A stretch of 64,000 nucleotides of DNA from Deltaproteobacteria bacterium (GTDB lineage Bacteria > Desulfobacterota > JADFVX01), in assembly GCA_029860075.1 (NCBI GenBank), contig JAOUBX010000004.1, positions 1-64,000 on the forward strand, read 5' to 3'. The notes beneath the pieces were generated by a model. It made no database searches, was not told the DNA's origin, and saw only the letters and a list, made by a program, of their open reading frames with translations. Shown piece after piece: positions 7,129-16,867 of the stretch. A program made the position numbers and the translations under genes. Numbering within the stretch: position 1 is the stretch's first letter; every line of letters starts with the position of its first letter.

Positions 7129-8088
7129 TTAAGCCATCTCAGAGGTAGCTTCTAATAGAAAATCATAGCAGTTATCTTTGATCTTTGAATTGGCTCGCTG
7201 CCTCATTGCATTTCTTGGATGCCTGTTGAGGTGTCCGCTAATGCCGTAAATATCATTAAAGCCCCATTCTATCTCTTTTCTTAGTGCAACTACATGCTCC
7301 TGAATCACCTTGTAAAGAGGCCTTGAAGTAAATTTGGGATTTTTAAGGAAATTAAGAAGAAGTTCCAGGTTGCAATTGCCGGCGCCCCGGCCCATTCCAT
7401 TTACAGTGGCGTCGAGCATGTTTACACCATCAATGATGGCCTGCTGTGTATTTGAAAAAGCAAGCTGCTGGTTATTATGAGCATGGAAACCAAGCTCCTT
7501 CTTGGGCGCATGTTCCTTATACAACTTGATATAACTGGTTACCTGCTCAGAATAGAAAGCGCCGTAACTGTCGACAAGGTAAAGGTAATCTACCTCCGGT
7601 GTTTCATTTATCTGCTGAAGTCCTTCAATAAGCTCGGTCTTGATTGCCGCTGAACATGCCATAATATTGATAGCTGTCATATAACCGAGATCCTTGGTTC
7701 GCTTAACGAGGTCAAGGCCCTTATCGATGTCCGGAACATAACATGCCGTACGCACCATATCTATAACTGATTGATCAGCAGCAAGCATGGAGGAGACGTC
7801 TACTCTTCCCACATCATACATTACTGCCAGCAAAGGTCTTGTTTCACCGTCATAAGAATCAACAACAGCCTTGATGTCATCTTCGTCGCAAAAATTCCAT
7901 TTACCATATTTTTCACGGGTATATTCATCACTCTCACAGAGCTTCTTTCCTATTTCCATAATATCGACGCCTGCCTTGCAGGTGGCCTGATAAATAGCCT
8001 TCACAAAATCATCAGTAAAATGATAATTATTGATAAGACCGCCATCGCGGATTGTGCAGTCGAGAACTTTTAACTCTTTTCTATACAT
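7129..8088 (-). CDS. DRE-TIM aldolase (4-hydroxy-2-oxovalerate aldolase-like)
   Basis: A 319-residue TIM-barrel enzyme of the HMGL-like DRE-TIM metallolyase family. The family's first motif, LDCTIRDGG (9-17), carries the metal-ligand Asp and catalytic Arg. The second, GFHAHNNQQLAF (about 198-209), carries the two metal-binding His. NGMGRGAGNCNLE follows. These point to a retro-aldol or Claisen-type reaction on a 2-keto acid. The communication domain and partner dehydrogenase typical of meta-cleavage aldolases are absent from the neighbourhood, so aromatic degradation is not supported and the substrate is unknown. CGGAG precedes the ATG. It is a single gene sharing a terminator with the HD-GYP gene. 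Confidence 0.82.
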   Translation of the reverse strand: MYRKELKVLDCTIRDGGLINNYHFTDDFVKAIYQATCKAGVDIMEIGKKLCESDEYTREKYGKWNFCDEDDIKAVVDSYDGETRPLLAVMYDVGRVDVSSMLAADQSVIDMVRTACYVPDIDKGLDLVKRTKDLGYMTAINIMACSAAIKTELIEGLQQINETPEVDYLYLVDSYGAFYSEQVTSYIKLYKEHAPKKELGFHAHNNQQLAFSNTQQAIIDGVNMLDATVNGMGRGAGNCNLELLLNFLKNPKFTSRPLYKVIQEHVVALRKEIEWGFNDIYGISGHLNRHPRNAMRQRANSKIKDNCYDFLLEATSEMA

Positions 8089-8225
8089 CTTAATAACTCC
8101 GGGCTACTTTTTTAAAGTTTAAGAAAATTGAGCATATTAGCTTAAAAAAGCTCGAAAAACAAGGCTTTTAAGGGATATATACTCTTTTTTAAATTATCCT
8201 TACAGGCAATGGCCCTCATAAAATA

Positions 8226-9596
8226 TCAATCAGGGGCGGTATGCATAGATGATTCAACAAGAGAAATCATTTTTTTAAGTACACTATATGCAGCAATTCC
8301 AGACAAGATGTAAGAAATTGCCGCAGCACCGAATATCCCTTTCAGACCAATAAGTTCAGAACCTGCCCAGGCCAGTGGTATATAAATAACAAAGGCCTGC
8401 ACAGAACTAAGCACTGCAGAATGAAGCGGCTTTTTAAGAACATTCAGTGCCTGGCATGACAATCTTAAAACGCCCTGCAAACTGTAACCGGCAGGGACAA
8501 TCCAGAGATAATCAGCAATGATGGAAATAACAAGTTCGTTGTCACTGAAAAGTGAGCCAATGAAGCGACCTGAGAGTGCAAGGATAAGCCCCATCAATAA
8601 TCCCCACCCTATAGCAAATTGCTGAGAGTATCGTATTCCCAGGCGTAGTCTGTCGAACTTTCGGGCCCCAATATTTTGTCCAACAAAAGGGCCGATAACA
8701 GCATGGAGCGCCATAACGATGATAAGAGCAATCATGTCGATGCGTGATGCCACGCCAAAAGCCGCCACAGCTTCAGGACCATAGTCGGCAACGATTCTTA
8801 TAATAATACCTGTAGAGATGGGAATTATTAAATTTGCTCCCGCAGTAGAGAGACTGATATAAAGTACCTGCTTCCAGGAATCCACCATTTTCTGAATGCC
8901 CGGATATGAAAATTCAATCATCTTTTCACGTTTGTAGAGAACATACATTGACAAAAGAAATGAAAATATTCTCGAAATTACCGTTGCAATAGCTGCACCA
9001 GCCAGTTCAAGACGGGGAAAAGGCCCTATGCCGAATATGAGTAAGGGATCGAGGATGAGGTTCATTAGCATAGCCAGAAGCATGATGACACTTGCCGTTT
9101 TCGTATCTCCCGTTGCCCGAATGGCATTATTTCCTACCATTGGAATGACCAGGAAAAGAACACTGGCATACCATATAACCATATATTCTTTTATGAGGGG
9201 ATATATGTGAGAGGGGGCACCCAGCAACCTGAACGTCGGTTCCATAAGAGCAAGACCCAAAGCAACAAATACAACTACAATCAAGAAAGAAAGAATCAGG
9301 CTGTCTGTTGTTAGTCTGACCACTTTATTACGATTGCCTTCACCGATGGCACGGGAGATTGTCGCCGAGGCGCCTATACCGAGCCCCAGGGAAATACTTG
9401 CTACGATCATGACAATGGGAAAAGTAAAGCTCATTGCCGCAAGTTCCTTCGTTCCAAGCTTGCTGACAAAGTAAGTATCGATAAGATTAAAAGCGATAAT
9501 GGAGAGCATCCCGAAAATCATGGGAATGGTCATATTGATGAGCAGCTTATGAACAGGACCGTCAACAAGGTGGGCTTTTCTTTTTTCACTTCTCAT
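8226..9596 (-). CDS. MATE-family multidrug/Na+ antiporter
   Basis: A 456-residue membrane protein with about twelve hydrophobic segments in two similar halves, typical of MATE efflux pumps (NorM/DinF superfamily). The opening GPVHKLLINMTIPMIFGMLS and LIDTYFVSKLGTKELAA in segment 2 match the family's N-terminal lobe; PMVGNNAIRATGDTK closes the first half and GQNIGARKFDR falls in the second. It should export drugs or metabolites in exchange for Na+ or H+. The substrate cannot be read from sequence. It follows the ABC-F gene on the same strand across a 108-base gap. Confidence 0.9.
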   Translation of the reverse strand: MRSEKRKAHLVDGPVHKLLINMTIPMIFGMLSIIAFNLIDTYFVSKLGTKELAAMSFTFPIVMIVASISLGLGIGASATISRAIGEGNRNKVVRLTTDSLILSFLIVVVFVALGLALMEPTFRLLGAPSHIYPLIKEYMVIWYASVLFLVIPMVGNNAIRATGDTKTASVIMLLAMLMNLILDPLLIFGIGPFPRLELAGAAIATVISRIFSFLLSMYVLYKREKMIEFSYPGIQKMVDSWKQVLYISLSTAGANLIIPISTGIIIRIVADYGPEAVAAFGVASRIDMIALIIVMALHAVIGPFVGQNIGARKFDRLRLGIRYSQQFAIGWGLLMGLILALSGRFIGSLFSDNELVISIIADYLWIVPAGYSLQGVLRLSCQALNVLKKPLHSAVLSSVQAFVIYIPLAWAGSELIGLKGIFGAAAISYILSGIAAYSVLKKMISLVESSMHTAPD

Positions 9597-9704
9597 AATT
9601 TAAATAAAACTAATTCTTTTAAAGCAGGACATAAAAAAGAAGAATTCAAATAATTGGAGATAAAGGGTATATTCCGGTTGCAAGGATTCCGAAACAGGGC
9701 TACT

Positions 9705-11558
9705 TCAGATATTCTTAGCCTCCTCTTCAAACTTCTCTTCAAATCGCTCATAATCATAGGTCACTCTGTCAAGATCTGAATAGGCCATATCAAGACTATC
9801 TCTCAGCTCTCCCGTTGACTTTGATAACTCGACAATAAGATCACTATCAGATTCCTGGGATGCCTTGACAAGTGCTTCATTTTCCTCTTCAAGCCTTTCT
9901 TCCAGCTCCATGATCTTCATTTCAAGGGTATCCATCTCTTTCCTGAGGGGGGTTAAAATGGTGGAACGTTTTGCCGTAAGTTCCGCCCTTGCCTTTCTAA
10001 GCTCCTTTTTACTTACTTTGGCCTTATCATCTTCGCCTTTCCCTCCGGCGGCCTTAACACCGGGCGCTTCATCATCGCCCCACCCGACCTGGCTGAGGAA
10101 GTCGGCATAGCTGCCGTCGAAAAAAAAGACTTCATCATTATGAAATACGATAAGCTTTGTGGCAATCCTGTGAAGAATGGCCTCATTATGGGTAATCATA
10201 ACAACGGCCCCTTTGAAAGCATCGCTTGCATCCATGAGTGCATCGGTAGATTCCATATCGAGGTGGTTGCTCGGTTCATCGAGGAGCAAAAGATTTGTCG
10301 GTCTCACAAGAAGATTTCCCAGAAGAACACGGCACTTTTCTCCTCCTGAAAGAACGCTGATCTTCTTAAGTGCAAAATCACCTGAGAACATCATAGCGCC
10401 GCATATTTTCCTGGAAGCCCCCCTGTCCTTATCAGGGTGATTAGACATGATCTCTTCTTCAACTGTCATATGATCATGAAGCGATGCCGTATGGCTTTGT
10501 TCAAAATAAGCTTTTTCAACCTTTTCATGCACCTTTATTTCGCCGGAAATTGGCCTTAACTGGCCGGCAAGGAGTTTTAGCAGCGTTGTCTTTCCCTTTC
10601 CGTTTTTACCGATGATACAGATCTTGTCATGGGGGCAGATAGAAAAATCCAGATTGCTGATAAGGTCCGGCTGTCCCGGTCCGTAGTTAAATGTCAGGCC
10701 CTTTACTTCCATCATCCTTTTTGCCTGGAAAGGCGCATGGCTGAAGGAGAATGCCAGGTTTGCTATATTACCAAGTTTCTCCGTCTCCCCCATCTTTTCG
10801 AGCGCCTTGATGCGTGACTGGACCTGTTTGGCTTTTGTCGCCTTTGCCCTGAAACGGTTAATAAACTGCTCAGCCTCTTGCCGCTTCTTTTCTTCACCAA
10901 GACGTTGCTTTTCCTGAAGCTCCTCTTCCTGAGCAATTTTCCCGTAATAGGCAGAAGTGGTTCCTTTCAATTTTCTTATTCCACCACGATGAATTCCCAT
11001 GGTATGCGTCGTTACGGCATCCATAAAACCCCTGTCATGGCAGATAATAAGCAGTTCATTGGGCCATAATTTTAAAAAGCCTGTAAGCCAGCGAATAGAG
11101 AGAATGTCCAGAAAGTTCGTCGGTTCATCAAGGAGAAGGAGATTAGGCTCTGAAACGAGCACCTTGGCAAGATTAATCCTGATTTGGTAGCCCCCTGAAA
11201 ACTCATGGGGATGGCGTAAAAAATCATCTTCCGAAAAACCGAGACCTGACAGGACCTTCTCTACACGCCATTCATCATTTATCTGTTCCTCCCGGAGTCC
11301 AAGGCAAGCCTCTTCTATGACCGTGTCTCTGGTAAAGTTAATATGCTGGTTCAGGTAACCGATGCGGTAGTTCTGGGGTGTAATAATATTCCCTTCATCA
11401 TAAGGCTCCTGCCCTGTCAGGATTTTAAAGAGTGTCGATTTGCCGTGGCCATTTCTACCGACAAGGCCTGCTCTTTCACGGTCTCCTATGCTGAAAGAGG
11501 CATCCTTAAAGAGAACCTGTTCTCCATATTGTTTACTTAAATTCTGAACTGAAATCAT
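9705..11558 (-). CDS. ABC-F family ATPase (translation factor type)
   Basis: A 617-residue protein with two ABC ATPase domains and no membrane segment, the ABC-F layout. Domain 1 has GRNGHGKST, signature FSGGYQ and LLLLDEPTNFLD. Domain 2 has GKNGKGKTT, signature LSGGEK and LLLLDEPSNHLD. The linker between them, about residues 190-280, is charged and helical (the P-site tRNA-interaction motif). Residues 540-615 form a C-terminal coiled coil. Members act on the ribosome, relieving stalls or conferring antibiotic protection. The coiled-coil tail resembles YheS/Uup. It is distinct from the second ABC-F gene at 17.4 kb. No resistance-type leader peptide is evident upstream. Confidence 0.88.
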   Translation of the reverse strand: MISVQNLSKQYGEQVLFKDASFSIGDRERAGLVGRNGHGKSTLFKILTGQEPYDEGNIITPQNYRIGYLNQHINFTRDTVIEEACLGLREEQINDEWRVEKVLSGLGFSEDDFLRHPHEFSGGYQIRINLAKVLVSEPNLLLLDEPTNFLDILSIRWLTGFLKLWPNELLIICHDRGFMDAVTTHTMGIHRGGIRKLKGTTSAYYGKIAQEEELQEKQRLGEEKKRQEAEQFINRFRAKATKAKQVQSRIKALEKMGETEKLGNIANLAFSFSHAPFQAKRMMEVKGLTFNYGPGQPDLISNLDFSICPHDKICIIGKNGKGKTTLLKLLAGQLRPISGEIKVHEKVEKAYFEQSHTASLHDHMTVEEEIMSNHPDKDRGASRKICGAMMFSGDFALKKISVLSGGEKCRVLLGNLLVRPTNLLLLDEPSNHLDMESTDALMDASDAFKGAVVMITHNEAILHRIATKLIVFHNDEVFFFDGSYADFLSQVGWGDDEAPGVKAAGGKGEDDKAKVSKKELRKARAELTAKRSTILTPLRKEMDTLEMKIMELEERLEEENEALVKASQESDSDLIVELSKSTGELRDSLDMAYSDLDRVTYDYERFEEKFEEEAKNI

Positions 11559-11717
11559 TATTGCCTATGTCCTTATTTATGTAGATATTTTAAATGAATA
11601 GGGTATGATAACATAGAAAGGTGCAATTTAGTACGTACTCATTATTTTGTACGGAGGTCTTCCTTATCTTTCTCAGTCACTTAAGATAGATAATTTAAAA
11701 AAGGAGGTATTTCATAT

Positions 11718-11981
11718 ATGAACAATAATTTTGAGGCCTGCCCCTATTGCGGCAAGAAAATCATGAAAGGGGCCATGCGATGCATGGCATGCGGCAAAAT
11801 ACTTAAAACGGCCGATGAGCAACAGTTATCTATTGAGAGATACAAAAAATCTCAAGAGTCTTCTTTCATAAATACCATTGTCAAATTCATCTTTTTTCTG
11901 CTTTTTATTGCTGCTTTGGGAATCTTATACAGGTTCTACGGTGATCAGATATTGGACTTTATCAGACCATATCTGAATTAA
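11718..11981 (+). CDS. Small zinc-ribbon membrane protein
   Basis: 87 residues. A rubredoxin-like zinc ribbon sits at the N-terminus, CPYCGKK (8-14) and CMACGKI (22-28), giving four cysteines for one zinc. A single membrane helix (about 52-72) and a short polar tail follow. A near-consensus ribosome site, AAGGAGGT, precedes the ATG. The family is a heterogeneous set of zinc-ribbon membrane anchors without assigned function. It is divergent from the ABC-F gene and convergent with the response-regulator gene, so probably monocistronic. Confidence 0.78.
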   Translation: MNNNFEACPYCGKKIMKGAMRCMACGKILKTADEQQLSIERYKKSQESSFINTIVKFIFFLLFIAALGILYRFYGDQILDFIRPYLN

Positions 11982-12031
11982 TCCCGGAAAGGGCAGTAAG
12001 GAAAAGAAGGCTAATTAATAGAACTCATTGT

Positions 12032-12418
12032 TCACGTTATATTCTTTTTAGCGTCTTTTTCAAGTAAACTTTTCACACTTTCTCTAAGCATTGCAACCCT
12101 GACAGGTTTATGTAAATAGTCCTTATAGCCCAGGTTATCAAGTTCAAATAAGGTTTCTTCATCCCTGTTGCCGGAAATAAGCAGTACGGGAATATTGCTC
12201 TTTTTTTCTTTCAGTGATCTGACAAAATCTATTCCTGAAAAATGAGGCATTTCAATGTCCGATATAATGAGATCAATATCATCGGCCTCACTAATTACAG
12301 ACAGGGCACCTTTCCCGCCTGAAGCGCTACTTACCCTGTATCCATCAGCATTGAATAAATGAAGATATAAAGAACGGGTTGTTTCATCGTCATCAACAAC
12401 CAGAATATGGTAATCCAT
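12032..12418 (-). CDS. Stand-alone response-regulator receiver (CheY-like)
   Basis: A 128-residue single receiver domain with no output domain. The acidic pocket is Asp9-Asp11 (VVDDDE), the phosphoacceptor Asp54 in IISDIEMP, and the conserved Lys in LHKPV near residue 103. It should act by phosphorylation-dependent protein contact or as a phosphate sink. It lies downstream of the histidine-kinase/NarL pair in the same orientation, across a 129-base gap, so may receive phosphate from that kinase; that is inference. Confidence 0.87.
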   Translation of the reverse strand: MDYHILVVDDDETTRSLYLHLFNADGYRVSSASGGKGALSVISEADDIDLIISDIEMPHFSGIDFVRSLKEKKSNIPVLLISGNRDEETLFELDNLGYKDYLHKPVRVAMLRESVKSLLEKDAKKNIT

Positions 12419-12547
12419 TGACTAACCTACGGTGTTTTTTCTCATTATAATATCAAAGAATTGAGGCAGGAAATATAGAGGGGATAACCTTTTTTATGTC
12501 GTCATTTGCACTACAAAAAGGTTTTTCATCTACAAAAAAAGGAATCT

Positions 12548-13180
12548 CTATTCAATCAAACCATGTTTCACAGCATAATAGGTAAGCTCGGCATTGTTCT
12601 TCAAATTCATTTTTTCGAGCGTCCTTATCCTGTAAGTGCTAACCGTATTTTCGCTCAGTCTGAGTTCATCTGCAATTGCTTTTACCGTCTTTCCCGAGGC
12701 AATCATACACATAATCTGGTATTCCCGGTTAGAAAGCTTTTCATGAGGAATTATTTCATTGTTTTCTTCTATGGCAAAGGCAAGCCTTTCCGCCAGCGAT
12801 GAAGTGAGGTACTTCCCACCATGGAGGACCTTTTTTATGGCCTCAATAAGTTCATCGGCAATACTCTTTTTTGTCAGATATGCAGAAGCGCCCGACTTTA
12901 ACGCCCTGATGGCATATTGATCTTCAGGATAAGCGCTAAGCATAAGAACAGGTACTTTGGGACTGGCCTTTTTTATATCTTTAATAATATCGAGACCGCT
13001 CCTGCCCGGCATGGCAATATCGAGAAGGACTATCTGGTAGTCACTGCTATTTATGCAACTAAGTGCCTGACTTGAATTAGAAGCTTCATCGACTGTAACA
13101 TCGTCGAAGGAATCATAGAGCAGCTCTTTAAGACCTCTTCTGAATATGGGATGATCATCAGCTATAAGCATCTTTATCAT
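12548..13180 (-). CDS. NarL/FixJ-type response regulator
   Basis: 210 residues. The receiver domain has acidic residues at 8-9 (IADDH), the phosphoacceptor Asp54 in VLLDIAMPG and Lys near 103 (YLTKKS). A LuxR-type helix-turn-helix follows at about 145-205, LSNREYQIMCMIASGKTVKA, ending with ENTVSTYRIRTLEKM. It is a DNA-binding transcription regulator. Its ATG overlaps the stop of the upstream kinase gene by one base (TAATG), which indicates translational coupling and a cognate pair. Confidence 0.92.
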   Translation of the reverse strand: MIKMLIADDHPIFRRGLKELLYDSFDDVTVDEASNSSQALSCINSSDYQIVLLDIAMPGRSGLDIIKDIKKASPKVPVLMLSAYPEDQYAIRALKSGASAYLTKKSIADELIEAIKKVLHGGKYLTSSLAERLAFAIEENNEIIPHEKLSNREYQIMCMIASGKTVKAIADELRLSENTVSTYRIRTLEKMNLKNNAELTYYAVKHGLIE

Positions 13181-15168
13181 TAGTTCACCCTGCCTTTATA
13201 TGGAATAGAAACAAAAACCTCAGTTCCTTTGCCTTTTTCTCCTGAAATAATCAACTCCCCCTTCCATGGCGAAATTCTCTCCCTCATGCCTATGAGACCA
13301 ATGGACATAGGATCATGAATATGCCTTTTTTCAATCCCTGTCCCGTCATCTCTGACAATCAGTTCTATCTTGTCATCACCAACGGACAAATTAAGATCCA
13401 CCTGTGAAGCCTCTGCATGTCGAACAATATTGGTCATCGCTTCCTGTACAATACGAAAGAGAGCAAGAGAGAGTTTATCACAAAGATCAATCTCTTTTGG
13501 CTCAAGTATAACATTATATTTGATTTCCGACCTTTCTTCAAAGCTTTGAACAAGCCATTCAACGGCGGATATAAGCCCCAAATCATCGAGAACAGTGGTT
13601 CTTAACTGTGAGGAAATTTTTTGCACCGAGTCGATTGCATTATCAACAAGACAGGAAACCCCTTCAATCTTTTTTATTAAGCTCCCCTGATCATCTCCCA
13701 ATCTTTTTTTAACCCAGAAAAGATCGAGATTAATCACAGACAGGATTTGTCCTAATTCATCATGAATATCACGGGCCACACCCTGTCTCTCTTCTTCCCG
13801 AACATTCTGGAGGTGTAAAGCGAGATTATGCAGTTGCTGCCTCGATTCCTCCAGTTTTTCTTCGGCCACCTTTCTATCGGTAATATCTTCCACAATACCA
13901 AGCATCCTGATGGGTCTCTTTTTTTTATCCCTCATAACATCACCCGATTCGAGCATCCATTTTACGGAGCCATCAGGCCAGATGATCCTGTGTTCTACGA
14001 GATAATTCTTCCCCTCATTTACTGAAGCATTGACGGAGTCCGTGACAAATTGCCGGTCATCAGGGTGAAGGCAGTCGAGAAATGCTTCAAAAGTTCTTTT
14101 AAATTCTCCCTTTTTAAAACCGAAAAGAGGCTCAATTTGTTCGGACCATTCCAAGCTCCCCGTTTCTATATTCCAGTCCCAGCTTCCCACATTAGCCAGT
14201 TTCTGGGCAAGCGAATATCGTTCCTCACTCTCCCTCAAAGCAGCTTCAATTGCTTTGCGATTCTCTATTTCCTGTTGCAGTTGCCTGTTAATCTGAACCA
14301 GATCTTTTGTACTCTCTTTTACCCGTTCTTCAAGCTGCTCATTTGCATGCTTCAAGGCCTTTTTCTGATCATCAATTATCTCTTTCAGATAAGCCGTATA
14401 TTTAAGTTCTATTCCTTTAGTCACATCAAACTGTGTAACAAATCCCGAAATTTTGCCCTTCTCCGAGACAACAGGCATATGGCGAATGTTTTTCTTAAGC
14501 ATTATGCTCAAGGTATCGAGTACATTAGAATTTTCGGGAGTAGTCACAAGGGGAGAAGACATGACATTCTCTACCGTTGCAGTCTCCAGCGTGTTTTCCC
14601 TGTTCCCTATTTTTACGAAATCACGCTCAGTCAAGATACCGACGGGTTCGCCCTCTTTTGTAGCTATAATGCAGCTTACCCCTGACCTTGCCATCAATTG
14701 TATTGCATCCTTCAACAATGCCTTCCTGTCTATAGATACGGCATTTCTTGTCATGATTTCAGAGACTTCCTTTAAGTCGACAAAATATTCAAATCCCAGG
14801 AGCTGCATAAGATTTGTCAGTGTAATAACACCCTTAACTTTACCGGCATCATTAACTACAACAAGGTGTCGAATCCCTCTGGAAACAAACTTATTCACTG
14901 CTGAAAAAGCATCTTCTTTGATATTTACGGTAATAACAGGAGAAGTCATGACATTCTCCACAAGCTTTCCCTTGAGTCCACTCCCGCACATGAGATTGAC
15001 AATGTCTCTTTCGGTAATAACTCCGGCAAGACTTTTTTCAGCCGATAGAATAACAAGGAAGCTGATTCTTTTTTCAACCATCATAGTCAGAGCATGACCG
15101 AGAGGCTTATCAGCCATAATGGTAACGACATTTGAGGACATAATGTCTTTAATTGATTTTTTTAACAT
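13180..15168 (-). CDS. Cytoplasmic histidine kinase with four CBS domains and PAS
   Basis: A 662-residue sensor kinase without membrane segments. Residues 1-255 hold four CBS motifs as two Bateman pairs; repeated landmarks are DIMSSNVVTI, VMTSPVITV, IMTRNAVSI and VMSSPLVTT. A coiled coil follows (about 258-325), then a PAS/PAC fold (about 325-445, ending VEDITDRK), a HisKA_3 dimerisation helix with the phosphoacceptor His in ARDIHDELGQ, and a HATPase_c domain with N-box EAMTNIVRHA and G-boxes. Bateman modules usually bind adenosine nucleotides, so the kinase may read energy state or a nucleotide messenger; PAS may add a redox or ligand input. It pairs with the NarL-type regulator immediately downstream. 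Confidence 0.9.
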   Translation of the reverse strand: MLKKSIKDIMSSNVVTIMADKPLGHALTMMVEKRISFLVILSAEKSLAGVITERDIVNLMCGSGLKGKLVENVMTSPVITVNIKEDAFSAVNKFVSRGIRHLVVVNDAGKVKGVITLTNLMQLLGFEYFVDLKEVSEIMTRNAVSIDRKALLKDAIQLMARSGVSCIIATKEGEPVGILTERDFVKIGNRENTLETATVENVMSSPLVTTPENSNVLDTLSIMLKKNIRHMPVVSEKGKISGFVTQFDVTKGIELKYTAYLKEIIDDQKKALKHANEQLEERVKESTKDLVQINRQLQQEIENRKAIEAALRESEERYSLAQKLANVGSWDWNIETGSLEWSEQIEPLFGFKKGEFKRTFEAFLDCLHPDDRQFVTDSVNASVNEGKNYLVEHRIIWPDGSVKWMLESGDVMRDKKKRPIRMLGIVEDITDRKVAEEKLEESRQQLHNLALHLQNVREEERQGVARDIHDELGQILSVINLDLFWVKKRLGDDQGSLIKKIEGVSCLVDNAIDSVQKISSQLRTTVLDDLGLISAVEWLVQSFEERSEIKYNVILEPKEIDLCDKLSLALFRIVQEAMTNIVRHAEASQVDLNLSVGDDKIELIVRDDGTGIEKRHIHDPMSIGLIGMRERISPWKGELIISGEKGKGTEVFVSIPYKGRVN

Positions 15169-15310
15169 CTATCTCCGCAGAAAGTAAAAATATGTGATCA
15201 GTCTAGACCTTGAATTAATTTAAATCAAGGAGCCTGAAGGACTCAGGAACTCACAGCAGGAAAAATTAATTTTATAACAATTGATCTTATGCCACAAGAG
15301 AGATTTATTA

Positions 15311-16786
15311 CTAAGTCTTCGTAAGGGATCTTAATTTTTCCAGAATCTTTACCATGGCCAGCGTATCGAGCTTGCAATATTCAAGCAGATCTTTAATAAT
15401 CAATGCTCTTTCTTCTTTATCTTCTTTCCCGGCAAGTCCCTTATAGGCAATAACGGCATCTTCACCATTGGCAACAGCCATGCCTGAATAACCGAGGTCC
15501 GGCACGAGCGCCGGAAGAACGTATTTGAGAGAGTAGCTCCCTTTAAGTGCCTTTGAATAATAGAACCTGTTTTTAAAAGGCTCCATCAGGTCTGCAACGT
15601 TATCATAGATGGCCATCAATTTTTCACTATATTGAGGAAAAAGGGCGGCAAGATCTTTAATTATTCCTTTTTCAAATTGCATATTATAGGTAATGACACA
15701 GGCATTTTCAGGAATAAGCTCTACCAGCATTCGTGCCAGTTCCTCCCTGCCGTCATGCCCTGACTCTGCAAGGAATTCATTGTGATCAAGGTCATCATGA
15801 GGGGAATTAAGAGCATAGATTGAAAATTGAAAGGGAATCCTGCAATAGGGACTTGTATTATCAAAAGGGGGGATGGCCTCATTGTAAAGGGTTTCAAAGT
15901 CGAGAAAGGCTAAAGGGTAATAAAGCTTATGGAGAAAGGCTTTTATGCTGTCCCTGTCTATGTATTCCCGGTCGTAAAGCTCCGCCTCTACCTGCATGCG
16001 CTGATCTTTGTTAAGGCCCTTTAAATCGATATCTTCAAAGCGGATAACACCGAGCCTGTAATAAGCAAACTTATCAATTCCCCTGCCCCTTAATTGAAAG
16101 ATGGAGTTTTCAGGAATGTGAGCCCAGCAGTGAGGGATAAATTCACATTCATAAGGTTCATTGCAATGGGGGCCGATATCGATTAAGGTCGTCAATCCTG
16201 AGGCAAGCATCTCTCTCTGGCGGGCCAGCTCACTTTCAACAACCTCCATGGCTGAGGCAATATTCTCTGTCAGGTCTGCAATCCTGAAGAGTTGGTGAAC
16301 ATCAATATCACCCTGCCTCACATAATCACTATTAATATGGACAAGGCAGGCCTTTGAAAGATTGATACCACAACCCTTTAAGACACGGCACTGGATGGCT
16401 ATATCATAAATATGAAGATCTTTGACTCCTGTTGAACTCTTTACTTCATAAAGCTCCCAACCATCATCACCTTTATGAAGGATATCGACAATAGCCATCA
16501 CATTATCATGGCTGAAACTTGCCTCATAGATAGTTTCAACTCCCTTATGAATAAGGTCTTTTGTATGAATAATCTTTTTCTTAAGTGTCCCTTCTTCATA
16601 AAGGATTTCTTCCCCGCCGGGAAAGAGTTCCCTGGCCAGCTTGCCCACCGCCTTTCCTTCATCAAAAAGAGCTTGCAGACCGGCAGAAGGTTCTACCCTC
16701 AAGTGGGGTCTGTTTTTATATAACCAGAGTGATTTATGGCACTGGAGACCACGGATAAATTGTGATTTAGAGAGGAAAGGGGTCAT
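15311..16786 (-). CDS. DUF2779 protein: PD-(D/E)XK-like and DEDD exonuclease-like
   Basis: A 491-residue protein. The N-terminal half resembles the RecB/Cas4 nuclease fold: FIRGLQCHKSLWLYK at 10-24, then AIVDILHKGDDGWELYEVKSS with the Asp and E-x-K pair of a PD-(D/E)XK site, and a cysteine group (HCNEPYECEFIPHCWAH) that could bind an Fe-S cluster as in Cas4/AddB. The C-terminal half begins AFLDFETLYNEAIPPF, typical of a DEDD 3'-5' exonuclease, and is the DUF2779 region. Together they suggest DNA or RNA end processing, in repair or defence. No cas genes are nearby. This is inference from motifs; the family has no settled function. Confidence 0.75.
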   Translation of the reverse strand: MTPFLSKSQFIRGLQCHKSLWLYKNRPHLRVEPSAGLQALFDEGKAVGKLARELFPGGEEILYEEGTLKKKIIHTKDLIHKGVETIYEASFSHDNVMAIVDILHKGDDGWELYEVKSSTGVKDLHIYDIAIQCRVLKGCGINLSKACLVHINSDYVRQGDIDVHQLFRIADLTENIASAMEVVESELARQREMLASGLTTLIDIGPHCNEPYECEFIPHCWAHIPENSIFQLRGRGIDKFAYYRLGVIRFEDIDLKGLNKDQRMQVEAELYDREYIDRDSIKAFLHKLYYPLAFLDFETLYNEAIPPFDNTSPYCRIPFQFSIYALNSPHDDLDHNEFLAESGHDGREELARMLVELIPENACVITYNMQFEKGIIKDLAALFPQYSEKLMAIYDNVADLMEPFKNRFYYSKALKGSYSLKYVLPALVPDLGYSGMAVANGEDAVIAYKGLAGKEDKEERALIIKDLLEYCKLDTLAMVKILEKLRSLTKT

Positions 16787-16867
16787 GAATCAATGGTGTT
16801 TTGGAAGGGTTGCAGGAAAATCCCGGATATACCCGGTTCTGGCTCTGGTTCTGATCAGGGCTCTACT

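Noticed and set aside
7129-8088. Part of an aromatic meta-cleavage pathway
   Set aside because: The aldolase-like gene has no partner acetaldehyde dehydrogenase or hydratase nearby, so only the family assignment is kept.
14050-15097. Two plus-strand frames of over 210 codons opposite the CBS/PAS histidine kinase
   Set aside because: They lie in the antisense of clearly conserved CBS and PAS sequence and show no family features; they are shadows of the kinase gene.
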